From positions 1-35,507 of the forward strand of contig CABMPD010000021.1 in NCBI GenBank assembly GCA_902388455.1: a DNA stretch of 35,507 bases, in the 5' to 3' direction. A model generated the notes under the pieces. That model saw only the letters and a list, made by a program, of their open reading frames with translations. It searched no databases and had not been told where the DNA came from. Position 1 is the first letter of the stretch; every line of letters begins with the position of its first letter. The stretch comes from an uncultured Alistipes sp. Lineage in GTDB: Bacteria; Bacteroidota; Bacteroidia; Bacteroidales; UBA932. This document shows, in pieces, positions 21,372-30,310 of this stretch. The position numbers and the translations under genes were made by a program.

Positions 21372-21379
21372 CAAAGATA
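21372..21379 (-). promoter_or_regulatory. -7 promoter box of yceD-rpmF-plsX
   Basis: The minus strand reads TATCTTTG. A TTTCG about 18 bases upstream is a weak distal element. The box lies in the gap after typA, so the operon has its own promoter. Confidence 0.6.
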
Positions 21380-21417
21380 TAAAATTTTTCAATATTCCGA
21401 AATTGTTTTGGACTTTT

Positions 21418-23220
21418 TTATTGCATTCTCCTGCGCTTTCTCTCGTTCTCGTCCAAAATAATCTTCCTCAGACGCATGAAGTGAGGAGTCACCTCCACCA
21501 GCTCGTCCTCCTGAATATACTCCAAAGCCTCTTCGAGGGAGAACTTGATGGGAGGCGGCAGCATCACCTTCTCGTCGGAGCCGGATGCCCTCATATTGGT
21601 CAGCTTCTTGGTCTTGCAGATGTTGATGGCCAGATCGCTCGCCCTGGTGTGCTCGCCGACCACCTGACCGGCGTAAATTTCCTCGCCCGGATCGATGAAG
21701 AAGCGGCCGCGGTCCTGGAGCTTATCCATGGCGTAAGCCACTGAGAGACCGGTCTCGAGGGAGACTAGGGAGCCGTTGTTGCGCTTCTCTATCTCGCCCT
21801 TGTACGGCTCGTAACCCTTGAAGCGGTGGGCCACTACGGCCTCGCCCTGTGTAGCGGTTATCAGGTTGCTCCTCAGACCTATCAGACCCCTCGAAGGAAT
21901 ATCGAACTCCAGATGGGCCCTGTCCCCGCGGGTCTCCATGTGGGTCAGGGAGGCCTTGCGGCGGGTGGATATCTCAATGGCCTTGCCTACCATGTCCTCT
22001 GGCAGGTCGATAGTCAGCAGTTCTATGGGTTCGCAGCGTACTCCGTTGATATTCTTGTCGATGACCTTGGGCTGGCCGACCTGCAGCTCGAAGCCCTCGC
22101 GGCGCATCGTCTCGATAAGGATCGACAGATGCAGCACGCCGCGCCCGTACACTATAAAGGAATCGGCACCCAGACCGGGCTTTACCCTCAGCGCCAGGTT
22201 CTTCTCCAGTTCCTTCTCCAGGCGCTCCTTCAGATGCCTGGAGGTCACGTACTTGCCGTCACGGCCGAAGAAAGGGGAATCGTTGATTGTAAAAAGCATG
22301 CTCATCGTGGGCTCATCCACGGTGATGGGCGGCAGAGCCTCCGGATTCTCGAAATCGGCCACCGTATCGCCTATCTCGAAGTCCTCCAGGCCGACTACAG
22401 CGCAGATATCCCCGCACTCCACCTTCCCGGCGCTCTTCTTCTCCAGTCCCTGGAATACCATCAGGTCCTTGATCTTCTGCTTCTCAACCGTGCCGTCCTT
22501 CTTGCAGAGGGAGATCTGCATGCCGGCCGTCAGGGCTCCGCGGCTGACCCTGCCCACCGCGATACGTCCCACGTAGGGCGAATATTCGAGGGAGGAAATC
22601 AGCATCTGGGGTGTGCCCTCCACATACTTGGGCGCCGGTATCTCAGCCACGATAGTGTCTAAAAGCGGGATGATGTCACCCGTGGGCTTGCGCCAGTCTA
22701 AGGACATCCAGCCCTGCTTGGCACTGCCGTAGACGGTCTTGAAGTCCAGCTGTTCCTCAGTGGCGTTGAGCGAGAACATCAGGTCGAAGACCTGCTCATT
22801 GACCTCGTCGGGACGGCAGTTGGGCTTGTCCACCTTGTTGATCACCACGATAGGCTTCTTACCCATCTCTATGGCCTTCTGCAGCACGAAGCGGGTCTGC
22901 GGCATGGTGCCCTCGAAGGCATCCACTAAAAGCAGTACTCCGTCCGTCATGTTGAGCACCCTCTCGACCTCGCCTCCGAAATCGGCGTGGCCCGGAGTGT
23001 CTATGATATTGATCTTGATACCCTTGTACGGCACCGATACGTTCTTGGCGAGGATTGTGATACCTCTCTCACGCTCCAGATCATTATTGTCCAGGATCAG
23101 GTCGCCCCCGTGCTTTCCGTCCTCCCGGACGAGCTTCGCCTGATATATCATTCTGTCCACCAGAGTGGTCTTACCGTGGTCGACATGGGCGATGATGGCT
23201 ATATTTCTTACGTTTTGCAT
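21418..23220 (-). CDS. typA: Ribosome-associated GTPase TypA/BipA
   Basis: This 600-residue translational GTPase has G1 AHVDHGKTT, G2 RGITI, G3 DTPGHADFGGE, G4 NKVD and a G5-like GSAKQGW. These are followed by EF-G-like domains II, III and V and the TypA-specific C-terminal domain (RASGSDEKVMLPP near the end). The length is typical. The protein helps late 50S assembly and stress adaptation. It is transcribed divergently from guaA. Confidence 0.96.
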   Translation of the reverse strand: MQNVRNIAIIAHVDHGKTTLVDRMIYQAKLVREDGKHGGDLILDNNDLERERGITILAKNVSVPYKGIKINIIDTPGHADFGGEVERVLNMTDGVLLLVDAFEGTMPQTRFVLQKAIEMGKKPIVVINKVDKPNCRPDEVNEQVFDLMFSLNATEEQLDFKTVYGSAKQGWMSLDWRKPTGDIIPLLDTIVAEIPAPKYVEGTPQMLISSLEYSPYVGRIAVGRVSRGALTAGMQISLCKKDGTVEKQKIKDLMVFQGLEKKSAGKVECGDICAVVGLEDFEIGDTVADFENPEALPPITVDEPTMSMLFTINDSPFFGRDGKYVTSRHLKERLEKELEKNLALRVKPGLGADSFIVYGRGVLHLSILIETMRREGFELQVGQPKVIDKNINGVRCEPIELLTIDLPEDMVGKAIEISTRRKASLTHMETRGDRAHLEFDIPSRGLIGLRSNLITATQGEAVVAHRFKGYEPYKGEIEKRNNGSLVSLETGLSVAYAMDKLQDRGRFFIDPGEEIYAGQVVGEHTRASDLAINICKTKKLTNMRASGSDEKVMLPPPIKFSLEEALEYIQEDELVEVTPHFMRLRKIILDENERKRRRMQ

Positions 23221-23230
23221 ATTCGGGGCG

Positions 23231-23259
23231 CAAAATTAATTGAAATTTATTTACATTTG
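23231..23259. promoter_or_regulatory. Divergent promoters of typA and guaA
   Basis: Two full TAnnTTTG boxes lie back to back: TAATTTTG on the minus strand (23231-23238), ten bases before the typA ATG, and TACATTTG on the plus strand (23252-23259), about 40 bases before the guaA ATG. No clear -33 TTTG accompanies either. The two promoters are close enough that their polymerases should compete. Confidence 0.6.
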
Positions 23260-23299
23260 CACCCTGACATTAAATTTTAACAGTAACCCACCACACACC

Positions 23300-24901
23300 A
23301 TGACGGAGAAGATCATAATCCTCGATTTCGGCTCACAGGTCACCCAGCTAATCGGCCGCAGACTCAGGGAGCTGAACGTTTATTGCGAAATCCATCCATT
23401 CAACAGGATACCCGCCCTCGACGACAGCGTCCGCGGCGTAGTTCTCTCGGGCAGCCCCTGGTCCGTCCGCGACCCGAAGGCCCCCTCCCCCGATCTCTCC
23501 GGCATCAAGGGCCGCTTTCCCATGCTCTGCATCTGCTACGGTGCCCAGTACATCGCCCACCGCTACGGCGGGGAGGTCAATCCCTCCATCGCCCGGGAGT
23601 ACGGCCGCGCCATCATGCATATCAAGGAACAATGCCCCCTGTTCGAGGGCATTCCCTCCGACTCGCAGGTCTGGATGTCCCACGGTGACACCATCGCACG
23701 TCTCCCCGAAGGCGCGGAGGTCATAGCCTCCACCGACGATGTGGCCAACGCCGCCTATCATATAAAAGGTGAGCAGACCTGGTGCGTCCAGTTCCACCCG
23801 GAGGTCTATCATTCGACCTACGGGCCTCAGATTCTGGAGAATTTCGCCATGCGCATCTGCGGCTGCAAGGGCGACTGGACACCCGCCTCCTTCATCGAAA
23901 GTTCCATTGAATCCCTCAGGGAGAAAATAGGTCAGGACAATGTCATCCTCGGCCTCTCCGGCGGAGTCGACTCCTCCGTGGCGGCTGTCCTGCTGCACAG
24001 GGCCATCGGACGGCAGCTGCACTGCATCTTCGTCAACAACGGGCTGCTGCGCAAGGATGAGTACGAGTCCGTGCTGGCCTCCTATCAGGACATGGGGCTC
24101 AACGTCCGCGGAGTGAATGCCACCGAGCTCTTCCTCAAGGCCCTCGAGGGCATCTCCGACCCCGAGGCCAAGCGCAAGGCCATCGGCCGCACTTTCATCG
24201 AGGTCTTCGACGCGGAGGCACATAAGATAGAAAACGCATCCTGGCTCGCCCAGGGCACCATATATCCTGACGTGATAGAGTCCACCTCCGTCAACGGCCC
24301 CTCACAGACCATCAAGTCCCACCACAACGTGGGCGGTCTGCCCGAGGAGATGAATCTGAAGATAGTCGAGCCCCTGCGCTCCCTCTTCAAGGACGAGGTC
24401 CGCCGCGTAGGCCGCGCCCTCGGCATCAAGAACTCCCTCATCTCCCGCCATCCCTTCCCCGGCCCCGGCCTTGGCATCAGGGTGCTCGGCGAGGTGACCC
24501 GCGAGAAACTGGAGATACTGCGCAACGCCGACGCCATCTACATCGACGCCCTCCGCTCCACCCCCGCCCCCGAGGGCTGGCAGCCCGCATCCGGAGCAGC
24601 GGCCACAGGCGGCACCGAGACAGGTGAGGGCTTCCTGACCCTCTACGACTGCATCTGGCAGGCAGGCACCATCCTCCCTCCTGTGCGCAGCGTGGGAGTC
24701 ATGGGCGACGAGCGCACCTACGAGTACACCATAGCTCTTAGGGCAGTGGTCTCCACCGACGGCATGACCGCCGACTGGGTACACCTCCCCTACGACTTCC
24801 TGGCGAAAGTCTCCAACGACATCATAAACAAAGTGCGGGGAGTGAACCGCGTCGTCTACGACATCTCGTCCAAACCCCCCGCAACTATCGAGTGGGAGTA
24901 A
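23300..24901 (+). CDS. guaA: GMP synthase (glutamine-hydrolysing)
   Basis: This 533-residue enzyme converts XMP to GMP. The amidotransferase domain contains the nucleophile in CICYGAQ and the partner HPE in FHPEVYHS. The ATP-pyrophosphatase domain has the P-loop SGGVDSS, and the dimerisation domain ends in PPATIEWE as usual. The ATG at 23300 (MTEKIIIL) is chosen; the 20 codons before it overlap the promoter. An insertion of about 25 residues rich in Ala, Gly, Thr and Pro (roughly residues 418-442) sits just before LYDCIWQA and explains the longer length; it appears to be a loop in the C-terminal domain and leaves the conserved residues intact. Confidence 0.96.
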   Translation: MTEKIIILDFGSQVTQLIGRRLRELNVYCEIHPFNRIPALDDSVRGVVLSGSPWSVRDPKAPSPDLSGIKGRFPMLCICYGAQYIAHRYGGEVNPSIAREYGRAIMHIKEQCPLFEGIPSDSQVWMSHGDTIARLPEGAEVIASTDDVANAAYHIKGEQTWCVQFHPEVYHSTYGPQILENFAMRICGCKGDWTPASFIESSIESLREKIGQDNVILGLSGGVDSSVAAVLLHRAIGRQLHCIFVNNGLLRKDEYESVLASYQDMGLNVRGVNATELFLKALEGISDPEAKRKAIGRTFIEVFDAEAHKIENASWLAQGTIYPDVIESTSVNGPSQTIKSHHNVGGLPEEMNLKIVEPLRSLFKDEVRRVGRALGIKNSLISRHPFPGPGLGIRVLGEVTREKLEILRNADAIYIDALRSTPAPEGWQPASGAAATGGTETGEGFLTLYDCIWQAGTILPPVRSVGVMGDERTYEYTIALRAVVSTDGMTADWVHLPYDFLAKVSNDIINKVRGVNRVVYDISSKPPATIEWE

Positions 24902-24905
24902 ACTC

Positions 24906-25850
24906 CTACTTGCCGCTCTCCAGGAAGGTGCGGATATTCTCCTCGAGAACTTCCACCAGGCGGATACGGGCCTCGATGCTGGTCCAGCCGATGTGCGGCG
25001 AGAGAATCAGTTTTGACGGGTCCTTAACTCCAGCGATGTAGGGATGGTCTATGGGCAGGGGCTCGGTCTCGAATGTATCGACCGCTGCTCCGGCTATCAG
25101 GCCCTCGTTGAGGGCGCGTACCAGGTCGTTCTCGTTGATGATACCACCGCGGGAGCAGTTGACGATGTAGGCTCCGGGCTTCATCCTGCCCAGTTCCACG
25201 TATGTAATAAGGTCTTTTGTCTTAGGATTCAGAGGGCAGTTGACCGACACGACATCACTTCCGCCCAGCAGTTCCCCGAGACTCACGCAGGGATAGGTCC
25301 TGCAGTGTCCGGTACCTGAAGTCGAGTAGTAGGACACCTCCATCCCGAAGGCCGTGGCCAGCTCAGCCACCCGCGAGCCGATATTGCCCATGCCGATGAT
25401 ACCCATCTTCTTGCCCTTGAGCTCCCAGAAGGGATTGAGCACATCGGAGAACATCCCGCTTCGGGAATAGCGTCCGTCGTGGCATATCTCATTGAAATAC
25501 ATCCCGTGTCCCACCATATTGAGGATGTGCATGAAGCACACCTGGGCCACGCTCTCGGTCGAGTACGCCGGCACGTTCTTGACCGGTATGCCCTTGGAGG
25601 CAGCATAGTCCACGTCCACGCAGTTGACTCCGGTGGCAGCCACGCAGATCAGCTTCAGGTTGCGGGCCGCGTCGATCTCGTCCCGGTAGACCTTCACCTT
25701 GTTGGTTATCACGATATCGCAGTCCGCCACCCTTGAAGCGGCCTCGCCCGGCTTGGTAGCATCATAAAACACCGTCTCTCCGAACTGCCTGAGTCCGTCC
25801 AAAGAGACATCCTTGCCGACAGTAGCGGCATCCAGGAAAACTATCTTCAT
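24906..25850 (-). CDS. D-2-hydroxyacid dehydrogenase (glycerate/phosphoglycerate type)
   Basis: This 314-residue NAD-dependent dehydrogenase has the Rossmann motif GMGNIGS, the arginine in NCSRGGI, the glutamate in FETEPL and the histidine in SPHIGW, forming the Arg-Glu-His catalytic set of the family. The lack of an ACT domain and the length point to hydroxypyruvate/glycerate dehydrogenase or a related D-2-hydroxyacid dehydrogenase rather than SerA. The substrate is unproven. It is convergent with guaA, separated by four bases, with no terminator visible between them. Confidence 0.92.
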   Translation of the reverse strand: MKIVFLDAATVGKDVSLDGLRQFGETVFYDATKPGEAASRVADCDIVITNKVKVYRDEIDAARNLKLICVAATGVNCVDVDYAASKGIPVKNVPAYSTESVAQVCFMHILNMVGHGMYFNEICHDGRYSRSGMFSDVLNPFWELKGKKMGIIGMGNIGSRVAELATAFGMEVSYYSTSGTGHCRTYPCVSLGELLGGSDVVSVNCPLNPKTKDLITYVELGRMKPGAYIVNCSRGGIINENDLVRALNEGLIAGAAVDTFETEPLPIDHPYIAGVKDPSKLILSPHIGWTSIEARIRLVEVLEENIRTFLESGK

Positions 25851-25876
25851 ACAGTTGTCAGTTTAAAATTCTGTAG

Positions 25877-25924
25877 CAAATTTAGAATCTTTGACGATTT
25901 CTTCCAATATTCTGCGTATCTTTG
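25877..25924. promoter_or_regulatory. Divergent promoters of the dehydrogenase and the lectin-like membrane gene
   Basis: TAAATTTG on the minus strand (25877-25884) serves the dehydrogenase. TATCTTTG on the plus strand (25917-25924) serves the gene at 25952, with a TTTG 23 bases upstream (25890-25893). The spacing is the same as at gyrB. Confidence 0.6.
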
Positions 25925-25951
25925 TAAAGATATCATTCTAAACTATCAAAC

Positions 25952-27361
25952 ATGAAAACACTTATACTGACTCTCGCTGTCATGCTATGTGCTGTGACAG
26001 CCTCTGCCGAAGAGGTCCCTCAACCATCCGGGGCTCTTGTCAACTACCATTTCGACAATACCATCGAAGACCTGACAAACTGGCTCACACTTCAGACCTA
26101 CGATCCCAAAACCAATTCTTTCTCTCCTGTCGAAGACCCGAAGTTCGCAAAGGACGGAGGTCTCGTCCTCGACCGCTACTACACTATTGACGGTCTGTCC
26201 TTAAGACGGCATAGCAGCCAGACCTTAGTTGTACGTCTGCGCATAGGCAAGCCGGTTGACGACGAGGGTCCCATCCTGAGGTTCGGTTCGGAAGACAACG
26301 TCCGCAAAGATGGAATGTATCTCTTCGAGGCTGACGGAAAAGACATCATCATCGAGGGTATAAACTCTGATACCGATGAACGGCACAGATATAAGATGGA
26401 ACTGCCCAAAACCGAAAAATCCGGATACCTTACATTCGTACTGACATACCACGGCCGTCACTGCAGTCTTTATGTCGGCGACAAAAAATGCTCTTTCTCC
26501 ATTGACGAAGAGTTTGCGGAGTCGAATCAGGGCAACCTGGTGCTCTGCCCGTCAAAAAACGGCGCAGTAACCGATGTAGTATTCTACAACGGAGTTCTGT
26601 TTCAAGATGACATCCAGGCATTCACCGGCAAGGAAGTCAGACACGACCTGGAGATAGGCGAGAAGGAAGGCTTCAACATCCTGGACCTGCTCTGGCCCGT
26701 CATATTCATCGCCCTGAACTACTATCTTGCCTCCACCGCATTAAAGAAACGCCGGGAGAAGATGGCCGAGGGCGTAAAGTTCCGCTTCAACGGCAATGTG
26801 ATATTGATTTTCATCACCTCCGTCGCCGTAATCGGATATCTCTACCTCATGATACGTGGAGGTGTATTCATTTCAATGTTTGCAGGTATCTTGCAGATAA
26901 TTGTGAGTCTCGCAGCCTATATCCTTATCTCATACCGTCCCATATCGGAGGAAGAGCTGGAAGCAGAGCAGAAGATGCGCGAGGCAGAGGAGGCGAGAAT
27001 GCGCGCGGCGGGAGTCAAGGAACCGGGTCTTAAAGAAGAGCTCATGAAGTTCATCTCCATGTGCCTGAACAGCGCAGGCAAACTCGCCGGCAAAGGTTTT
27101 GAAAGAGTCGGAGAGGCTATGGCCAACTCGGCTCAAGTCGAAGAGACATACCGCAACGGTATTCTCGTGAAACGCGAGAATACTACGGATCCAGTCTCGT
27201 TTCTGACACCTCTGATAGGAATTTTTATAGCAGGAGGCCTCCTCTTCTTCATAGTAATAAGCGTATTCCTCATGGCTGCACAGCTGGTGGTCTCCGTCAT
27301 GTCGTTCCTGCCGCTCTACATGTTCATATCCAACCGCCGCAAATACAACATCCTTAAATAA
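25952..27361 (+). CDS. Lectin-like (ConA/LamG fold) membrane protein
   Basis: This 469-residue protein has a signal peptide (cleavage near TASAEE, residue 20). Residues about 30-230 form a beta-sandwich that resembles the concanavalin/LamG fold, with motifs such as ALVNYHFDN near the start and DVVFYNGVL near the end. Hydrophobic segments follow near 244-262, 281-300, 306-328, 417-438 and 440-460. Between the third and fourth is a charged, probably helical stretch (about 330-410, Glu/Lys/Arg-rich). The extracytoplasmic lectin-like half and membrane half suggest a surface-sensing or anchoring role, but no family function is known to me. Confidence 0.75.
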   Translation: MKTLILTLAVMLCAVTASAEEVPQPSGALVNYHFDNTIEDLTNWLTLQTYDPKTNSFSPVEDPKFAKDGGLVLDRYYTIDGLSLRRHSSQTLVVRLRIGKPVDDEGPILRFGSEDNVRKDGMYLFEADGKDIIIEGINSDTDERHRYKMELPKTEKSGYLTFVLTYHGRHCSLYVGDKKCSFSIDEEFAESNQGNLVLCPSKNGAVTDVVFYNGVLFQDDIQAFTGKEVRHDLEIGEKEGFNILDLLWPVIFIALNYYLASTALKKRREKMAEGVKFRFNGNVILIFITSVAVIGYLYLMIRGGVFISMFAGILQIIVSLAAYILISYRPISEEELEAEQKMREAEEARMRAAGVKEPGLKEELMKFISMCLNSAGKLAGKGFERVGEAMANSAQVEETYRNGILVKRENTTDPVSFLTPLIGIFIAGGLLFFIVISVFLMAAQLVVSVMSFLPLYMFISNRRKYNILK

Positions 27362-27400
27362 AGCAGTCCAGTTTCAGGTTGCTGGCGTGGATTGAGAGAG

Positions 27401-27592
27401 ATGACCGGCCATGCGGCAAAGGAGTTCTCCACTATTATCAGGACTGACGCGAATCCTCATAATATCCAAAGGGTGGAAAAACGTATTAAGGAGCTTTATC
27501 CCCACCTGAGTCTGCTCTTTCTCGATTTCGACAGCAACACTTCAGAAGTAAACATCTACAACAGATGCCGTATTTTTCCTACTTTTGTCTAA
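27401..27592 (+). other. Possible small ORF or degraded sequence
   Basis: A 63-codon frame from the ATG at 27401 (MTGHAAKEF) spans much of the 244-base gap between the lectin-like gene and the glycosyltransferase. It has no recognisable similarity and no ribosome-binding site, and its end overlaps the TACTTTTG promoter box at 27580-27587. I regard it as more likely spurious than real, and otherwise see nothing in this gap. Confidence 0.2.
27580..27587 (+). promoter_or_regulatory. -7 promoter box of the glycosyltransferase gene
   Basis: TACTTTTG matches TAnnTTTG and lies 18 bases before the ATG at 27606. No distal TTTG was seen in the expected place. Confidence 0.5.
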
Positions 27593-27605
27593 AAATACTA
27601 CGTAT

Positions 27606-28775
27606 ATGAAGACCCTGATACTCTCATGCGACATGGGCGGCGGACACAACTCCGCGGCCAAGGCTCTCGCCCAGTGGGGAGAACGCAACGGCATACCGTG
27701 CGAGATAGCCGACACCCTCTCGTTCATCAGCACCGACTTCTCCAGGACAATGTCGGACCTGTACATCTTCACTACCAAGAGCAATCTGATAAAGGTCATT
27801 TACAAGACAGGAGAGATCGTACCCCGCTCACGCAGAGTCAAGTCTCCCGTCTACGTGGCCAACAAGATCTACTGCAAGCGCCTCTGCGACTACATCCTCG
27901 AGGGCGGCTTCACCTCCGTCATCTGCACCCATGTCTTCCCGGCAGAGGCCATGACAGCCCTGCGCCGTGCCGGCCTGCTGCCCTCCGGCCTCAGGACCGT
28001 TTTCGTCCAGACCGACTACGATGCGCTGACGCTGATGAAGGACCTCGAGGTGGACGCTATCGTCATCCCCCACCCTCACCTTATAGAAGAATGTGTCGCC
28101 ATCGGAGCTCGCCGGGATCTGCTGCATCCGTTCGGAATCCCCGTCAGCGAGGAATGCTGGAAGCACGTAGAAAAGAGCGCTGCGAGAGAGGAATGCGCCG
28201 CCCTATTCTCCGGCAGCGGTCATATCGGCATCAGCGCCGGCTGGTATCTGATAATGTCCGGCAGCATGGGCTTCGGCAAGACCGGGGAGCTCATCAGGAC
28301 AATTCTGGATGCCGAGGGCCGCGGAGTGGAAATCCTGGCCGTCTGCGGCAGCAACACCAAACTCCGCAACCGCCTCTGCAAGGATTTCGGCGAAAATGCC
28401 AATGTCCACCCCATCGGCTTCACCGACCGCGTTCCCCTGCTCATGGACGCCTGCGACGTGCTCTTCACCAAGCCCGGCGGCCTGTCCAGCACCGAAGCAG
28501 CAGCCAAGCGCATCCCTCTGATCCATACGGCGCCCATACCTGGCTGCGAGACCGACAACGCCCGCTTCTTCCACTACCACGGCATGTCCTACAGCACCAC
28601 TGACACCGCTCAGCAGGTCGCCATCGCCCGCCGCCTCTGCACCGACACCGCTTTCCGCGACAGCATGACCGCCGCCCAGGCCTCCAATACATTTCCCGAT
28701 ACCTGCGGACAGATATTCACCCTTCTGGCATCCGGAAAGGCTGATTCGACAATTTGTTCTGTGAAAAATGATTAG
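27606..28775 (+). CDS. MGDG-synthase-like glycosyltransferase (GT28 type)
   Basis: This 389-residue GT-B enzyme has an N-terminal MGDG-synthase domain opening with DMGGGHNSAAKA, the glycine-rich acceptor-side loop of the MGDG synthase/UgtP/MurG group. The C-terminal GT28 domain contains MSGSMGFGKT, and then GFTDR followed by TKPGGLSSTEA, the nucleotide-sugar site. Relatives transfer glucose or galactose to diacylglycerol at the inner membrane face, so a glycolipid role is plausible, with donor and acceptor unknown. The ATG at 27606 (MKTLILSCD) is chosen; the frame extends seven codons upstream from a TTG that lies within the promoter. It is the last core gene before the mobile element. Confidence 0.9.
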   Translation: MKTLILSCDMGGGHNSAAKALAQWGERNGIPCEIADTLSFISTDFSRTMSDLYIFTTKSNLIKVIYKTGEIVPRSRRVKSPVYVANKIYCKRLCDYILEGGFTSVICTHVFPAEAMTALRRAGLLPSGLRTVFVQTDYDALTLMKDLEVDAIVIPHPHLIEECVAIGARRDLLHPFGIPVSEECWKHVEKSAAREECAALFSGSGHIGISAGWYLIMSGSMGFGKTGELIRTILDAEGRGVEILAVCGSNTKLRNRLCKDFGENANVHPIGFTDRVPLLMDACDVLFTKPGGLSSTEAAAKRIPLIHTAPIPGCETDNARFFHYHGMSYSTTDTAQQVAIARRLCTDTAFRDSMTAAQASNTFPDTCGQIFTLLASGKADSTICSVKND

Positions 28776-28792
28776 ACGGTGAGATATTTCAG

Positions 28793-28815
28793 CGGAGAGA
28801 GGGGCTCTCGAACCT
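28793..28815 (-). other. attL candidate: orphan 3' end of a tRNA-Ser gene
   Basis: Read on the minus strand this is GGTTCGAGAGCCCCTCTCTCCG, which is the T-loop, the 3' half of the T stem (GCCCC), the 3' acceptor strand (TCTCTCC) and discriminator G of a serine tRNA with a GGAGAGA acceptor. The matching 5' T stem, anticodon and D arms are missing: the bases next to the T-loop (TGTAG) do not pair, and the following sequence is AT-rich element DNA. The break falls in the T-loop, a common site for tyrosine integrases, about 150 bases before an integrase gene. The tRNA should be rebuilt at the far right end of the element, outside the window. Identity as tRNA-Ser is by resemblance to Bacteroidales tRNA-Ser sequences. 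Confidence 0.75.
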
Positions 28816-28905
28816 ACATATTCAAGAAATATCATAAAATTGCAAATCATTAATAATCAAGCACTATTTGGAGTACATAGTAAATCTAAATCTTTCTGAA
28901 TATCT

Positions 28906-28936
28906 TTTGCTATTCCAAATATTGGGTGTATATTTG
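28906..28936 (+). promoter_or_regulatory. Canonical promoter of the integrase gene
   Basis: TTTG (28906-28909), exactly 19 bases, then TATATTTG (28929-28936): both elements at consensus spacing, the best promoter in the window. Transcription should begin near 28943, about 20 bases before the ATG at 28964. Confidence 0.8.
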
Positions 28937-28961
28937 GGTGTAGAATTTCAAACACACCCAA
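28922..28961. promoter_or_regulatory. Operator-like triple repeat over the integrase promoter
   Basis: TTGGGTGTA occurs at 28922-28930 and again 12 bases later at 28934-28942, both touching the -7 box. ACACCCAA, the inverse of TTGGGTGT, lies at 28954-28961, three bases before the ATG. Three sites packed on the promoter and start codon suggest autoregulation by the integrase or another element protein. Confidence 0.5.
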
Positions 28962-28963
28962 TT

Positions 28964-30244
28964 ATGAATATCAAACGAAACATCATTTTTGCATTGGAAA
29001 GCCGGAAGAAGAACGGTGTGCCAATCGTGGAGAACGTGCCTATCCGTATGCGTGTCATATACGCAAGTCAGCGCATTGAGTTTACAACGGGTTACCGCAT
29101 TGATGTAGCCAAGTGGGATGCTGACAAGCAGCGAGTGAAGAACGGGTGTACCAACAAACTAAAGCAAAGTGCATCTGAAATCAATGCCGATCTGCTGAAA
29201 TACTATACCGAAATTCAAAACGTGTTCAAGGAATTTGAGGTACAGGAAGCCATGCCCACTACCCAACAGCTAAAGGACGCATTCAACCTGCGGATGAAAG
29301 ATACAAGTGAAGACCAGGAAGACGTAAAGATAAGTTTTTGGGAGGTATTCGATGAATTTGTAAAAGAATGCGGCAACCAGAATAACTGGACTGAATCCAC
29401 ATACGAAAAGTTTGCAGCCGTTAAAAATCACCTCAAGGAGTTCAAGGAAGATTTAACCTTTGAATATTTCAATGAATTCGGACTGAACGAATATGTCAAT
29501 TTCCTGCGCGACAAAAAGGATATGAGGAACAGTACCATCGGTAAACAAATGGGATTCCTCAAATGGTTCCTGCGGTGGAGCTTCAAGAAAGACTATCACC
29601 AGAATATAGCATACGATACGTTCAAACCGAAATTGAAAACCACCCCCAAGAAGGTAATCTTCCTGACATGGGAAGAACTGAACAGACTTAAAGACTATCA
29701 GATACCCAAAGACAAACAGTATCTGGAACGTGTCCGGGATGTTTTCCTGTTCTGTTGCTTTACCAGTCTGCGTTATTCAGATGTTCGCAACCTAAAGAGA
29801 AGTGATGTCAAGTCCGACCATATAGAAGTCACCACCGTTAAAACGGCAGATAGTCTGAGTATTGAACTGAACAAGTACAGTAAAGCCATACTTGAAAAAT
29901 ACAAGGACATCCATTTTGAAAACCACATGGTATTGCCTGTTATCAGCAATCAGAAAATGAATGATTATCTGAAAGAACTGGGAGAACTGGCAGAAATTAA
30001 CGAACCTATACGTGAAACCTACTATAAAGGGAATGAGCGCATAGATGAAGTTACCCCGAAATACGCATTGCTCAGTACTCATGCAGGAAGAAGAACATTC
30101 ATCTGTAATGCGCTGGCTCTAGGTATTCCGGCACAGGTTGTAATGAAATGGACAGGACACAGTGATTATAAAGCCATGAAGCCCTACATTGACATAGCCG
30201 ATGATATTAAGGCTAATGCAATGAACAAGTTTAACCAACTATAA
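28964..30244 (+). CDS. Tyrosine integrase of a Bacteroides-type integrative element
   Basis: This 426-residue site-specific recombinase has an N-terminal arm-type DNA-binding domain (about 1-90), a SAM-like core-binding domain (about 120-215) and a catalytic domain. The catalytic residues are R270 in TSLRYSD, K293 in TVKTAD, H373 and R376 in THAGRRT, H399 in TGHSD and Y408 in KPYIDI. It would integrate and excise the element at the tRNA-Ser 3' end found about 150 bases upstream. The ATG at 28964 is chosen because it gives the usual family N terminus (MNIKRNIIFALE) and lies downstream of the promoter. Codon use is AT-richer than the chromosomal genes to its left. Confidence 0.95.
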   Translation: MNIKRNIIFALESRKKNGVPIVENVPIRMRVIYASQRIEFTTGYRIDVAKWDADKQRVKNGCTNKLKQSASEINADLLKYYTEIQNVFKEFEVQEAMPTTQQLKDAFNLRMKDTSEDQEDVKISFWEVFDEFVKECGNQNNWTESTYEKFAAVKNHLKEFKEDLTFEYFNEFGLNEYVNFLRDKKDMRNSTIGKQMGFLKWFLRWSFKKDYHQNIAYDTFKPKLKTTPKKVIFLTWEELNRLKDYQIPKDKQYLERVRDVFLFCCFTSLRYSDVRNLKRSDVKSDHIEVTTVKTADSLSIELNKYSKAILEKYKDIHFENHMVLPVISNQKMNDYLKELGELAEINEPIRETYYKGNERIDEVTPKYALLSTHAGRRTFICNALALGIPAQVVMKWTGHSDYKAMKPYIDIADDIKANAMNKFNQL

Positions 30245-30283
30245 AAGTATCAGTCTGTTTCACAGATTATCCATTATTAGAGT

Positions 30284-30291
30284 TATCTTTG
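30284..30291 (+). promoter_or_regulatory. -7 promoter box of the nuclease/coiled-coil unit
   Basis: TATCTTTG matches TAnnTTTG and lies 19 bases before the nuclease ATG, in the 66-base gap after the integrase gene. With the terminator at 32673-32705 it makes the two cargo genes an independent transcript. Confidence 0.6.
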
Positions 30292-30310
30292 TTAAGTAAT
30301 AGTTAGTAAT

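Noticed and set aside
23348..24223. Minus-strand open frame of 291 codons inside guaA
   Set aside because: It is a shadow of the conserved GMP synthase frame, with a repetitive Gly/Asp/Val composition typical of antisense reading.
28793..28815. An intact tRNA gene
   Set aside because: Only the T-loop and 3' acceptor half are present; no anticodon or D arm can be folded from the flanking sequence.
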